A stretch of DNA of 64,000 nt from Sparassis latifolia (lineage: Eukaryota > Basidiomycota > Agaricomycetes > Polyporales > Sparassidaceae). Position numbers and translations under genes: made by a program. The DNA is taken from NCBI GenBank assembly GCA_018466975.1, contig CM031555.1, forward strand, positions 434,001 to 498,000. The letters run 5' to 3'. Shown here piece after piece: positions 11,001 to 22,450 of this stretch (position 1 is the first letter of the stretch; every line of letters starts with the position of its first letter). A model generated the notes under the pieces. That model was not told where the DNA came from and made no database searches. It worked only from the letters and a program-made list of their open reading frames with translations.

Positions 11001-14000
11001 CCGTGGACATATTCAAAGCCTGGTAGTTACTTCAGTCAGTGCGTAAGTCAGGCGAAATAGAGAACGTACCTGGTCGCGCGACAACACGGTAAGCTCCTCG
11101 AACTGCCTCCGCACCTGGACGAGTTCAGAATTGAGGCTGTCTACAGTCTCACGATGACTGGACTCCTTCTGGGCCATAGACCTGTTTGATAAAAATGAAC
11201 ACCGATCATTTGCAAGAATGGAACATAACCCACCGCATGAGTTCATTGAGCCTCACGAGTGATTCATCTGGGTCTTGCACGTTGCCATTCGCTGCCTGGA
11301 AATCCAGGCTCCGACGGATCTCCTGGAACTGGCCTATTGTCTTCGGAGAAAGATGCAGGGTAGGACTTGTGTCGCCGTTGCCATTTACTGACCGGATCCC
11401 TGATGGCTCAGTGGAATGCGTGGAGGGCACCTCCTCGCGATCCTTGCTCTTCAGCGACTCTTCCAATACCGTTATCTCTGCCTCACGTTCCTTCAGGACC
11501 TCCTGCAATCTCATGATTTCCTTCTCTAGGCTAGCAACTGATCGCTCGTTGGCATTCACATTGACAGAAGGTAGAGAGACGGAGAGGTTGGGTCGAGCAT
11601 GTCCTAATGGAGGGCTCAGAGAAATAGAGCTACTGGTGCCGTGACTTGAAATAGAAGCTTTGCGCGACCTGGCCGATGATAGCTCCTGCGATAGCGACAA
11701 TGACTGTGAAAGCGACCTGGGCGACAGGGGACATAAGTCTGGTTTCGTGAAGATTGTGTTTCGTAGAATGGAAGCGATCGAACTCACCCAGAATGTAGAG
11801 ACTCCACCGATGCCGCCTGCCTGAAGAAAAGGCGTTTGCCAGCTCCGTTAACTGGTGTCTCAACACCGTCTCGTGACATCCCTCGGGTCATCCTCCGTCT
11901 CGGAGAGAACTCTACCGTTCGCTCAGGGGTCTCTGAAGGTGGAAGGAGAGCATTGACTTTGGCTTCCTGGAGCTGAGCAGCCAGATCAGCAATCTCGCGG
12001 AGGGCGTCACGATATTTCTCGGAGACGGAAGAAAGGTCCGCAAGAGTTGCTGTATGCGTCTGTTGGAGCGCAACTAGCTGGCTTTCGATAGACCCGTCTA
12101 GCTCAACGAATGATCCCGCAGCGGACGAAACGGTTTTAGTAGGTGACGCCCCTTCTAAATCCTTGCGAGCCTTGGCGACCTCGTCAGCCAGATCAGCCAG
12201 CCTTTCGCGTCCTTCTCCGGCCTCTTTCTTCTTGGCTAGCCACTCCTCCATCTTCAACTCAAGCGCGTGCACCTTTCTCTCCCTCTCCTCAAGGTCAGTT
12301 CTCCAGCTCTGTCCGTCTTGTTTAAGACTTTCGAGGCGAGATTGCATGACCTCAGCTTCCTGCCTCCGCCGTTCGCATTCGCTCTCAAGTTTCTCGACCG
12401 TCTCGCGCAAAGCAAGCACAGATTCGTCAGATCGAGCAAGGCGTGCTTCCAGATCGGTGATGTACTGTGAAGAGTACGACTCGGTGTCCTTGTATCGTGT
12501 GATCTCACGTTTCAAGTCCGTGATAGAGCCACTCGAGGTGAGAGAGGACTCATCGTATTGCTTGACTTTGTCCTCCAAATCGCGAATGTACGCCTACAAT
12601 GAAGCTTAACATAAAGATCGTCCAGTGAATCAATATGCACTGTACCTCGTTCGACGCCTCCCTTTCAAGAAGCTTGGCAACTCGCGACTTCAGTTCTTCG
12701 AGATACGCCTCTGTGGTAGCATGTCTTGAAGAAAGTTCCGTATACTCGGCCTCCTGCTCCTCATACAGCTCGTTCGTGTGTCTCAAGGCTGCCCTGTTCA
12801 GGCTAAGCTCCGCTTCCATAGCACCGATCGTCTTCTCGTATTCTTCGATGACGGGTCCGACGATCTCTTCATATTTGGCCGTCCCACCAATATGACCACC
12901 CTTCGAGCTGCGCTGCTTCTCCGCAAGCTCCCGACGAAGCCTAGTGAGCTCCTCTGTCCGCTCGACAAATTTCTCCCGAAGGTCTTCGTAGTTATTCTGC
13001 AGCTCCGACATCTGTGCAAGAAGGACCTTCTTGCCTGATCCCTCCGTTCCTGCGGGAGCTCCGGGGCCCACGCCGATTGTCCCCGGTGCGCCGTCTCGCA
13101 AAGCCTTCGTCTCCTTCCGCAGCCGTGTCACCATGCCCTGCAACCACTCGACATCGTCCCACCCATCCTCCTTCTCATTGACTACCGCTCGGTTCTTAAT
13201 GTTCCGCGCCCTGTTTGCGTATTTCAGCGTGTTGATGGTCTCGCCGAGATTCCACTCTGAAGGGCTAACACAGGCGATCATCAACGTATGCGCATTTCCG
13301 CCCAAAGAGTCTTGCAGTAGACGAGTGAGTTTCGAGTCACGGTAAGGAATGTAGGAGGCGGTATGTGATTTCGCTCGTGATGGGTCGCCCAGAGCAGAGA
13401 TCACGTTGCCTAGTGCAAGCAGACCACTATTGATCGAGATACCTTCCTTGATTCGTTCTCCAGCAGCAGCAGTTCGCTTCAGCTGTACAAATATTATTAT
13501 CAGCCATCCCGAGTACATGAACACAAAAAACTTACCCGTTCAGAGCCCGCCAAATCTACGAAGTGGAACTTCGAGACGACTGTGACCCATTCCCTTGTTC
13601 GTCGTCTCCATCTGCGTGGTTGCGATTTCGTCCTATGTCGGGTGACAGCAGACCGATGGAGCTGGGCGGTCTGCCTCCGCGAGACATCGCCGTTTGGAAA
13701 CTGGGAGTGCCCGGTCTACCAAAAGTAGGTGAGGATACTCTGGAACCACCGACGAATGCTGAGCCAGGCCGAGCAATACGAGATGGTGGACGGCCACCCG
13801 GTGGTAGTGGAGATGAGGAACGAGCTGGAAGTCCGGATCCAGTGTACTTCTTCTGCGTAAGTGTTAGGCTGAAGATGGCATGCGAACGAGATGATTGGGC
13901 GTTCATGTCCGTTTCGTTCGTTCTTCGAATGGCAGTGCCTTGGCGAAGGAGGCTGCGATAAAATTGAAATAAGTCAGGAATTGTCGCATAATAACAAGTC

Positions 14001-14966
14001 ATGACCTGGAAGAGATAGTAGCATCCAGCAAACTGATGGTATTCGTCTGCTGATCGAACTAGCCATGGTATGGCATCAAATGCCTAATCTCGCGTGCACC
14101 TAACAGCGTGCGCACAATGCGCAACACAAGGAAGCTACACGCACAACGACAAGCCTTCGCAAGCCACCGATTCACACCGCACAAACAATGGACTCCAAGT
14201 CCATGGAAATTCTATCTAGAAAAGCGCAAGACTTACTTCATGACCTCGTTGGAATTCTTCACGGCTACTTCGCGCAAGCCTTCCCAAATGATATGCCCCT
14301 GTTTGTCTTCCCGTATCTGCACCTCACGTCTGCCTCCCGTCTCATCCATACTAAGCAAATCAATGAGATCTTCGTTGTAAATCTCGATGAAGGAACCCTT
14401 GACATTGTACTGCCACGCGTTCCCTCGTTCATCCTTCATCTCTCTACAGCGCGAGAAGACGGTAGAGACAGCTCTCGGAATGATGCCCATGCCATTCGAA
14501 GGATTCGAAGGATCCGCGTCGAGGTCAATACCAGTCATAGTAAACGTTTTACCGCTGCTGGTCTGGCCGTACGCGAGGATGGTGCAGTTGAAGCCCTCCG
14601 CGAAACGAGAGATGAGGGGTTGTGCTGTGGATGTGAAGAGAGCATGCTGTGTAGCGGTGGGGGGATGCACCTGGTCGAAAGTGAAGAGCTGCTTCTTCCC
14701 TGCATTAGCAGAGACGGCGGTTGCTCCCGCCGCGTTCGAACCAGCAGGGGTAGTGGAATCGACGGAGACACTGGTGGGTGTTGCTGCAGTAATGACTGAC
14801 CGTTGAAAACGAGCTGGTATTGAGTTAGTGTCCTGGTTGTTGGTGGGTCGAATGCGCAGAGCTAGAGGATTGTGTCATGACTCAGCCTCTCGAATTCGAG
14901 ATCGTCGTGCTCACCAACTTGAACGGAAGTTGTCGCGGCATTCGACGGCGGGGGCGGGGGCGGCAT
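8055..14966 (-). CDS. Kinesin motor protein with long coiled-coil tail (kinesin-4-like)
   Basis: A plus-end type N-terminal kinesin that would move along microtubules using ATP. The start at 14966 reads [17 protein letters not shown], then ALRIRP after one intron. Motor signatures: [12 protein letters not shown] (P-loop, about 14560), [11 protein letters not shown] (switch I, about 13905), VDLAGSER (switch II, about 13560), then [15 protein letters not shown] and [13 protein letters not shown] with a neck region containing [14 protein letters not shown]. The neck favours the kinesin-4 (KIF4/KIF21/chromokinesin) group. Between switch I and switch II sits a Gly/Pro/Ser/Arg-rich insertion of up to about 90 residues; the frame changes inside it, so an intron or an indel lies there (about 13590-13700). 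The rest, roughly 1,500 residues, is coiled coil broken by Ser-rich links; one exon alone (11016-8356) codes 886 residues. The last exon ends with KSKFACL and stops at 8055-8057. Confidence 0.92.
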
Positions 14967-15262
14967 AGCTGGGGGCGATCAGGAACGTCGACGACGGCGT
15001 CGACGACCTGGTGAGTACAGCGCCAAGTGCGGTGGAAAACAACGGAGACCGGGTTCGTCCCAATTTGGCAGCTCATCTATGTCGCGATCGTTTCAGTCAC
15101 GTTACGGACCCGCACCGACTAATAATCCGAGAGAAGATATACATTGTATATAAGTCTGTAGCGCCGCGCGAGCACGGCAGAGCCCGCTAGCTTATTGGGA
15201 GAAGGTTGTTTGCGATATGATGATTCGACATTAGACACCACAAATTGCAGGTTACACAGATT
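14967..15262. promoter_or_regulatory. Kinesin upstream region
   Basis: About 300 bases between the kinesin start and the end of the next minus-strand frame. It should carry the kinesin promoter. A possible TATA-like stretch (TATATAAG) lies near 15148, but on the plus strand, so its relevance is doubtful. Confidence 0.3.
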
Positions 15263-15994
15263 TCAATATACAGATTTCAATTCTCGCTGCATACAAAGTG
15301 CAATGGTGTCGGTCTCAATGCCATGTGCTTTGGCTGTTCTCACCAGCAGGTCCTCATTGGCATCAGTTGTGAACAGGGAGGATGAGGAATGTATAGGAAA
15401 CATGATACTCAATGTATATGCAATATTCGGACTCAATGACGGGAGACGATGACCGGTAGATTCGCAACCTTGCACAAAGACAGGTTGCGATGACAAAGGG
15501 GAACCACCCGCGACATGCGGGTCAGAACACGAAGAACTGCCCACACCGTAGGCGCACGTACAATGAGTAGAACCACTATCCGCCATACGGATAGGACACA
15601 GAGTACTACCGTTCCGGGAGGGAACAGCCACAGACGGAGATCCAACTTCAACGAGATGACTGCCATCGGCAGTGTCGGCGTACGGAGAGAAAGAGGTGCT
15701 CGCACCTTCTAAAACAGCAAAGATTTCATCAGTAACGTAGACAAGTGATAAAAATGCGAGAAATACCATTGAAAGGGTACCGGGGAGATCAGAGGGACGG
15801 TAGGCGGTAGACCATGCGCCAAGGCGAAACGAGTAGACAGAGCTGACTCCGAGCAGGACACATCCAACAGAATTGAAGCGGGTATTGATGCGTATGAGCC
15901 GCGTAGCGATTGAGATGCACCTTTTCAGTCGATGGTGGATTACGTGTGCTGTTGCGCCGTGACCTGTTGTGACATCAAACACGTGACTTTGCAA
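15263..15994 (-). CDS. Hypothetical protein, possibly membrane-anchored
   Basis: An uninterrupted frame of 243 codons with no family that I recognise. Two hydrophobic stretches near residues 42-58 (SVGCVLLGVSSVYSF) and 75-92 (TLSMVFLAFLSLVYV) could cross a membrane. The C-terminal half is rich in Ser, Gly and Cys (HCTCAYGVGSSSC) and could be extracellular or disordered. The lack of introns is unusual beside its neighbours, and the protein could be a chance open frame. It lies downstream of the GNAT gene on the same strand, about 1.3 kb away. Confidence 0.4.
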   Translation of the reverse strand: MQSHVFDVTTGHGATAHVIHHRLKRCISIATRLIRINTRFNSVGCVLLGVSSVYSFRLGAWSTAYRPSDLPGTLSMVFLAFLSLVYVTDEIFAVLEGASTSFSPYADTADGSHLVEVGSPSVAVPSRNGSTLCPIRMADSGSTHCTCAYGVGSSSCSDPHVAGGSPLSSQPVFVQGCESTGHRLPSLSPNIAYTLSIMFPIHSSSSLFTTDANEDLLVRTAKAHGIETDTIALCMQRELKSVY

Positions 15995-17329
15995 AAATGG
16001 CGGGGAGCACGGACAGGTCGATCACCTCTAAGAACCCACTAGCAGAGCTAGCGGGAATATCACTGGGGAAACGTAGAAAAACCATCATGGGAGTCTACCG
16101 TGTAATTTCAGGATCGCATAACTTGTCAAAGCATTGGTGTGATTCGAACTTTCTGTGCTCGGTCAACCTAAAGGATACCTAAAGCCTGTGCATCACGGTG
16201 TATGATAAATCACTTGAATCTTTGACATCACAGTGATGCATCCAAGTGCTGTGGAGATTGCGCATACATGTTTATTTACAGAACCAGTGACAAAAGGCAA
16301 GTGAAAGGCGCCACTAGGATCGCACCAGTACAATGCCGTGCACGGCGCCATGTGACTAACCAATTCAATCCTGGAGGGTAGCAAACATCTGTGGATGACA
16401 CAGGTCTCAGCACTTGTTCAGATCTGGCATACCGTCGAAGTTCACATTCGAGCGAAATTGCTCAGAAAATATAGACAGAGACGAGTGGAGCAACCAGTCG
16501 AACAACAAGCGACGTAGAGAAAGCACCGACTCGGAAAGGTCCTTAGTAGGGGCACGATAGCGGTTGATGCACATTCTTCAGGAGCAACAGAATCTCGCGA
16601 TCCGTTCAGTGACGATCAAGGATATTCACGGGGAATATTGATCTAGAGGTTGCGTTCTCGGGCAACTGGCTGAATGCTGTTTTCACATACTTATGCCTAT
16701 TAGTGTTTCGGACAATAGCCGCGTGTCCACCTCCCGGCGTCGCATGAACACCCTGAACATAGGTGCTTGTCTTCTATTGAGATCGAAGAGTGTAATTGAA
16801 ACCATGAAACTCGGACAAATGGACAATAAACGTGGACAATAGCGATCTGATCAGTACTGGGATTATCGCACATGAATTCACCCCAGGTACCAACGTGCCC
16901 TTGATCTCACCGTTTATGTCTGTTACATGTTCTGGCTGTCATACCTCACCGATCATTATGTGATATAAACCGGTAGGCGTTCTCCTGCATTTGTTCGCAG
17001 ATTATTGTGATTTGCCAGTGGTGAGTATCCATAATATACGGCAAAGAAACAAAGACCGTTGAGATCACCGCCTATGAATGTCTCGGGAAGTGACTCACCT
17101 GCAGAGAAACTTGGCACCATCTTGTAAGCAGTTGAGAGGAATATCACCTCCACAGCTGTAAAATTGCATCTGTGCAGTCTAATTGCAAACTCGTCGCCGT
17201 TGAGACTTGGCTCTCCAGAAATCCAGAATGACATAGCAGATATCATTACTACTAGGTTTGCAGTGACAATAAAAGGTCCGGAAAGGAAACTAGTACATGT
17301 ACTAGAGTATCGTTGTCTGGGTCAGATCA
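15995..17329. other. Gene-free stretch
   Basis: No supported gene in 1.3 kb. A minus-strand frame at 16956-17246 (96 codons) has no recognisable motif. The base composition is close to that of other intergenic parts. Confidence 0.35.
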
Positions 17330-18444
17330 TTAATGTCCAAGTTCGTCTCCAGGCGACTCGCCTATAAGGGCTCTACTCCTCCACGTCCAACGGAAGGATC
17401 CCTTCTTGCCCGTGGCAGGATCCCGTGCATGGTCATCCAGCATGAAACCGCACCGCCTATACAATCCCTCAACCGAAGGGTCCGCAGCATTTAGACAGAC
17501 TTCTGCTTTATGTCCATCAGGAGGTCCTTCCGACGGAGCACCTTCGAACCCCAGAGGCTGCACGCCAAGATAGTAGCGCGTAACAACAGTGACAAGTGCT
17601 TCTGCAATACCTCTGCGGCGGCATTGTGGTAGCACGAACACGCAGCGGATGGCAATAGTATGAGGCGTGGACCGCCCCACCATTACATATCCCGCAATTC
17701 CTCCGTCAATGCGTGATATCCAGACCTTTTGAGCTTCAACAGCCTCACCCATGGCCGCTCGTGCCGTCTCCGCGGTGGCGCGATGGGGACCATGAGAGGA
17801 GAACTGCATGTTGAGTGGAATAAGATCTTCAACGTCATCAGGACCTGCTAGCGAAATATGGTAATCGGCTAGGGTCGAGCAATGTGGTGGCAAGGTAGAT
17901 CGAGTCGCATGGCATCCACGCGAATTGAAGTATGGAGGTAAAGCCTTCAGATAGACGCCTCTGGAAGCCATTAGCGTCACCCAAGGCACGATGAAGGCGT
18001 TGACTGCGCCTTTGGGACCAATCACTTTGTCCACAAGGGTTGGATCAATGATGGTGGGAAGGTACGATGCAAGAAGCTTCGCGGCGGCGGATATATGTAA
18101 GGCATCTTGCGAAGGGTCAATGCTGCTCGGTGTTGCCATCATCCACGAAAAGTCTTTTGCATTCTTAGTGAGAGTGAGTCTGAGGGCACCGAAAGCAACA
18201 CAATAAGGACAGCGGTTTGTAGACACCTCACAACCCAGATCACTCACATTAAATCATCTCCTCGGTAGACACTGAGTAAGATTCTTGTCTTCGGACCCCA
18301 GTGCGCCTGTGAGAATTGTAGATTATCATCCATATTATCAAGAAGCGATCCGAGTGTGAAATTGAGAGAACTGTCATCATATTGTTTCATGGCCTCCAGG
18401 AAATCTGCGGGCCTATCGAACTGGACGAGACGGAGAGCGGACAT
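17330..18444 (-). CDS. GNAT-family N-acetyltransferase
   Basis: Transfers an acetyl group from acetyl-CoA to an amine; the substrate is unknown. The first exon starts at 18444 (MSALRLVQFDRPADFLEA) and ends at RGDDL. The intron at about 18257-18191 joins to LTLTKNAKDFSW. The acetyl-CoA binding segment is clear: IAIRCVFVLPQCRRRGIAEALV (motif A with RRRGIA) followed by a core ending LYRRCGFML, typical of the GNAT fold. An N-terminal domain of about 170 residues precedes it, a layout common in fungal GNAT proteins of unknown role. The stop is at 17330-17332. An upstream in-frame ATG at 18480 exists, but the broken sister copy starts at the MGALRLVPF counterpart, which supports 18444. A degraded paralogue lies about 1 kb downstream of the promoter side, at 19425-20431. 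Confidence 0.85.
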
Positions 18445-19424
18445 TTTCCCAAAACACACAGAACAGCAGCTGCATGGCACCTTCCTCAGTGATGCTTTTA
18501 TTGCAGATGCATTGATATTGAATCAAATCCGGATCCAGGTCCATATGCTGCTGCATGATCGGTGATAATGACCTATGCTTATCAGTGCAATGATGAAATC
18601 GTGAGTGTCGTCACCACTTCACATGACGTTCGGCGTCCGACCAAGTGCTGTCGCAGGTAGAACACGTCCAACGCATATATCAGTGAAGTCTTGACGCTCA
18701 GTCGTATCTCCAAATGATACACAATGTCTGCAATGACACCAGTCGCACGCTCAATTTTGTGATTGCGCGTTGCGCAAAGAGTTCTCGGGATACGTCGAAG
18801 AAAGAGTGTTGTGTTGGACAATTGGGTTTCAAGCGTGTTCAAACACGTCCGTAGCGCGGGGGCCGGATAATGATAGACTTCAACTGAAGTGACACCTCCC
18901 GGTCACCGTTTCCTCGAGGATAGGTAAGGATCGAGGAAACGGTCCGGCGTTGCGCGTTGACACACCAGGAGCATAATTTCAATCTATGAGCGGGCAAATG
19001 AGCGGGAGAAGTCTTGGCATGAGTAAGATATGCATATATGCCAAACCATTGTGCCTGAAACTGTGCACCCTCCAGTCACTCTTCCGGCATCTCATGCATG
19101 GCGGGAATGTCACCCGCGTCATCACCATCGTGACGTCGAGTAACGGATCTGAGCACAATGACTAGAGACTGAGGATTTAACACTCTTGTTGACGAGTCAT
19201 AATCAGAGCGAAGCTACAGCCAGGATGACACATGCAAGGTTATGACCGGAGACAATACGATGTCAGGGGGAAGCTGTGTTCCGCAGTATCCGTGAGTAAT
19301 AACGAGCAACACCGGAAAAAGTATCACGATGCCAGTGATAACGAGACAGTCTGCTTCAAGAGTAATGAGCCGAGAGAAAAATGAAGGCAGGGGGAAGGAA
19401 ATACAACTTGTGAGCCAACGGCGC
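18445..19424. other. Spacer between the two GNAT copies
   Basis: No gene is supported. It should contain the promoter of the intact GNAT gene and the 3' flank of the broken copy. It also contains a perfect hairpin, listed separately. Confidence 0.4.
18905..18943. repeat. Perfect 13-bp inverted repeat (hairpin)
   Basis: ACCGTTTCCTCGA at 18905-18917 is followed, after 13 bases, by its exact reverse complement TCGAGGAAACGGT at 18931-18943. Such a palindrome could be a paired binding site or a terminator-like structure in the transcript. It lies upstream of the intact GNAT gene and downstream of the broken one. Confidence 0.75.
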
Positions 19425-20431
19425 TTATACTGACTCGACCCGTTCCACTCCTTTAAACGTCGCTCTATGGTACGCTCTCAAACCAGTCGCTGGAACCCTT
19501 GCATCGTCGCCCACCATGAAACCGCAACGCTTGTACAGCCGCTCCACCGCGCGGTCCGCAACGTTCAAACAGATCTGCTCCTTGAGCCCGCCCTCCGGTC
19601 CCGTCGCCAGAGCTCCCTTCAACGTTAGCGATGGTTGTGCGCAGAGGTAGTAACGCGAGACATCAGTCACCATAGCCTCGGCGATGCCTCTGCGACGGTA
19701 CTCCGGCAATACGTAGACATTGCGGATAGCAATGGTGCGCGGTGTGGATCGTCCGAGTAGAACATACGCAGTAAGCGTTCCGCCAATACGACAAATCCAG
19801 ACTTTCCCATCTGAGACATCTCTGCCCATGGCAATGCGTGCACTCTCTGGAGTCGAGCGATGGGGCACGTGCACTGAGAATTGGACAGCGAGTGGTATAA
19901 GGCTCTCGACGTGATCTTGACCCGCCGCATTGTAAGAATGGTGGCAGAACTTTCCTGGGTATGCCTTTCGACGCCATGACGACTGTCCAAGCCAAGATGA
20001 ATGCGTTTACTGCGTCTTCGCGCCCATTCATCTTGTTTACGAGCATAGGATCAACGGTGGTGAACAGATGCGACGCGAGGAGATCTGCAGCGGCAGATAT
20101 ACCAGTTGCGTCGCTCGAGGGGTCCACTGTACGCGGGACTGCAATTAGCCATGGACGGTCTTGAGAAATTTTGATGAAAACCAATCTGTATAGTACCAAT
20201 GAGTAAGCGGGAACAGATCCAAAAGCATGCCAGGTCATTCACAGGACATCATTTCCGTTATATACCGCCAATAATATCCTCGTGTCTGGGACCGGCTGGG
20301 TTGGTGACTGTGTTTGGGATTCATCTATGTTTTCTAGAAGCGGGCAAATTGAACGCGCTGTCATCGTATGGCTTCGTTGCTTCCAAATAGTCGCCTGTAT
20401 TGTCAAAAGGAACAAGACGGAGAGCGCCCAT
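19425..20431 (-). pseudogene. Broken GNAT acetyltransferase, paralogue of the gene at 17330-18444
   Basis: The order of segments matches the intact sister: MGALRLVPFDNTGDYLEA at 20431, TRILLAVYNGND, then after an intron ISQDRPWLIAVPRTVDPSSD, VVMASKGIPRKVLPP, and the catalytic part with VLPEYRRRGIAEAMV and LYKRCGFMVGDD, stop at 19425. Two breaks are visible. Near 20340 the frame that begins MGALRL runs into a stop (ASRKHR then TGA) while the homologous residues continue in another frame (LLENIDES). Near 19940 about 20 residues present in the sister (between LPP and AGPDDVEDLIP) are missing and the frame changes, resuming with NAAGQDHVESLIP. The C-terminal half remains open for about 149 codons and could in principle make a fragment with the acetyl-CoA site. 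Assembly error could explain one break but not the 20-residue loss. Confidence 0.8.
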
Positions 20432-20722
20432 CTTGCAATGACTGAGTGTGCGCTTCCTACATCGATGCCGCTACATTGCCCTTCGTCCGAGTCACCTCGA
20501 GTCATGATCCAGCCTTATTATTACCGTGATGACATTCCTGTGAGCGAGACCGTGATCTAACATACATCTAGTCTCCTGTGAGTCGGAGCGCTATGGAGCT
20601 TTATGAGCATACGCACTTCCTCACGAATGTCAAAGAGAAAATGTTTGGCGAGAAGCGCCTTCACGGACAGTTATGATCAACATGGCTAGCGGGTACTGAC
20701 ACCCCGCCCTCGGGAGTATGTC

Positions 20723-21736
20723 CTACTCAGCATCAAGTCCCTCCGACCAAGACTCATACTTGTCTATGGTCTCAGTGAGACCGTTCACTGAGTCCCTGGC
20801 CATAGCTATGCAATCGTTGCCCAGTGGGAATTGGAGCGGCGGCTCCGGGATCTCTGCCACCCTATAGATCACTCCAGCCGCTTTAGTCGGATCCCCGGGC
20901 AGCTTAAAGTTCGGCTGCGTCAGGAATCCACGCGTGAGCGCCGATACTCCGCCTGGCTTGGTATACGCAGGATGCGCAGGAAGGCGTATCATGCTACGCT
21001 GAGCGCCGTCGGTATTAAAACCGCCAGGTTCAATGATCGTGACCTTGGGCGGGGGCGATCAGCAATGACTAAATACGACATTGCAGAGACTGTACCTTGA
21101 TGTTCCACTCTGGATCGAGTTCTGCTGCGAGCGACTTGGTAAAACCCTCGATAGCTGCAGATTTCCGACCATCAGTGTACATTTACTCCTCCCGTGAGTA
21201 CCACTCACCTGTCTTAGCTGCCACATAGTATGACAGCACCGGTGCACCTCTGAAAACAGCGATAGAACCATTCTGCAGGATTCTACCCCCAGGAGGACTA
21301 TTCACTTCGCGGAAGACACGTACGGCCTCCCTGCTGACATTCGCAGCACCCCAGAAATCGACGTCAAACTGGGCCCGGACAACTTCTTCCCGCGCCCCCT
21401 CAGCCTCGCTCAGGACACCGTAAGCAGCATTGTTGAATACGACATCGACTCGCCCGAATGCCTCCACGGCCTTTGCAAACGCGACAGTGATTTCCGGCTT
21501 GTTGGAAACGTCAAGTTGAACGACGAGCAACTTTCTTGCAGGGTATACGGCCGAGAGGGATGAGAGCGCGTATGGGTTCCTGAGAGTGGCGACAGCAATG
21601 TCGCCACTCTTGAGGACGTACTCTACTACAGCGCGCCCGAAACCGGACGAAGAGCCAGTGACTGAATATTCCTCGGTGAGTTACATATATGTGTGATGAA
21701 AGCACACTCACTGAACCAAACTTTAGGCGATGACAT
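20723..21736 (-). CDS. Short-chain dehydrogenase/reductase (SDR)
   Basis: An NAD(P)-dependent oxidoreductase of the classical SDR type; the substrate is unknown. The start at 21736 reads MSSPKVWF, and an intron splits the next codon, giving ITGSSSGFGR, the dinucleotide-binding TGxxxGxG motif. It continues with VVQLDVS, DVVFNNAAYG (NNAG-type motif), the catalytic Ser in NGSIAVF and the YxxxK pair in SYYVAAKTG. After two introns come GFTKSLAAELDPEWNIK and VTIIEPGGFNTDGAQ; the protein ends SWSEGLDAE with the stop at 20723-20725. Length is about 285 residues, normal for the family. The C-terminal layout resembles the fungal SDRs that match oxidoreductases acting on ketones and aldehydes, but this is only a resemblance. 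Confidence 0.93.
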
Positions 21737-22450
21737 CTACAGGACTTTTGACAGACGGATATCTGTGCCAGTGATACTGCGCTGGCCATTTCCAAGCGAG
21801 GTCACCGCTGCTGGCCATTTCCAAGCGAGGTCACCGCTGCTCTCGTATTGTGCGAGCTGCGGACATGGTGGGTTGAGTACCTCGCTTATACAAGCTGTAA
21901 CGTGAGGGTATATCCGGTAAACCGGGCTTTGAACGCGTATTTGTCAGGCTCGTCGCACGCTCCGCTTGGAACGTCGGTGACTGCGATCAAGACATTGCTG
22001 TTTCTGTCTCGGTGACTGTCATAGCAATCTGCGATGCCGTTCGCTCTCAGCATGAACGCGGTCAATCCCCGGTTTGCTTACCGTCTGCTCCAATTCAATG
22101 CGATGTTCAACAACGAATCGAATAGCTGCGCGAGCTAAGAAGGTGCTAAGAAGGTGCTAAGATCCCGGGCGTCTGAGTTGGCCATCAGGCCATATCATGC
22201 TCATCAGCGAACTGACAGTCAAAGGGCCTTCACTGGCAGTACAGGAGGGAGCAGGAGTTGTCGCTAGGCTGGTGGTTGTCGAGAGTGAAAGCCATGAGCG
22301 CAACCTTTTCTATTTTGATCGGAGTCGCCCGCTCAACGCTCAGCGCTCAGGCCCAGAGGTCCATCGTCCCCTAAAGGCAGGTTGTAGATACTCAGGATAT
22401 CTGTATCTGACAAGGTTACAGGTCTTTGTGGCGCATCAGTCCAAACCATC
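21737..22450. promoter_or_regulatory. Divergent upstream region of SDR and dad3
   Basis: About 700 bases between two genes that point away from each other. It contains a 29-bp tandem duplication just upstream of the SDR start (listed separately) and a second short tandem, AAGGTGCTAAG repeated near 22140-22162. No TATA box is obvious. Confidence 0.45.
21781..21838. repeat. Tandem duplication, 29-bp unit, two copies
   Basis: The unit beginning GCTGGCCATTTCCAAGCGAG occurs at 21781-21809 and again, with no difference, at 21810-21838. It lies 45 bases upstream of the SDR start codon, so it sits in the promoter or leader of that gene. Confidence 0.85.

Noticed and set aside
14188..14799. 203-codon plus-strand frame over the kinesin motor
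   Set aside because: It lies opposite the P-loop exon; codons there clearly encode the motor.
17164..17367. Plus-strand frame at the end of the GNAT gene
   Set aside because: Short, and without family resemblance.
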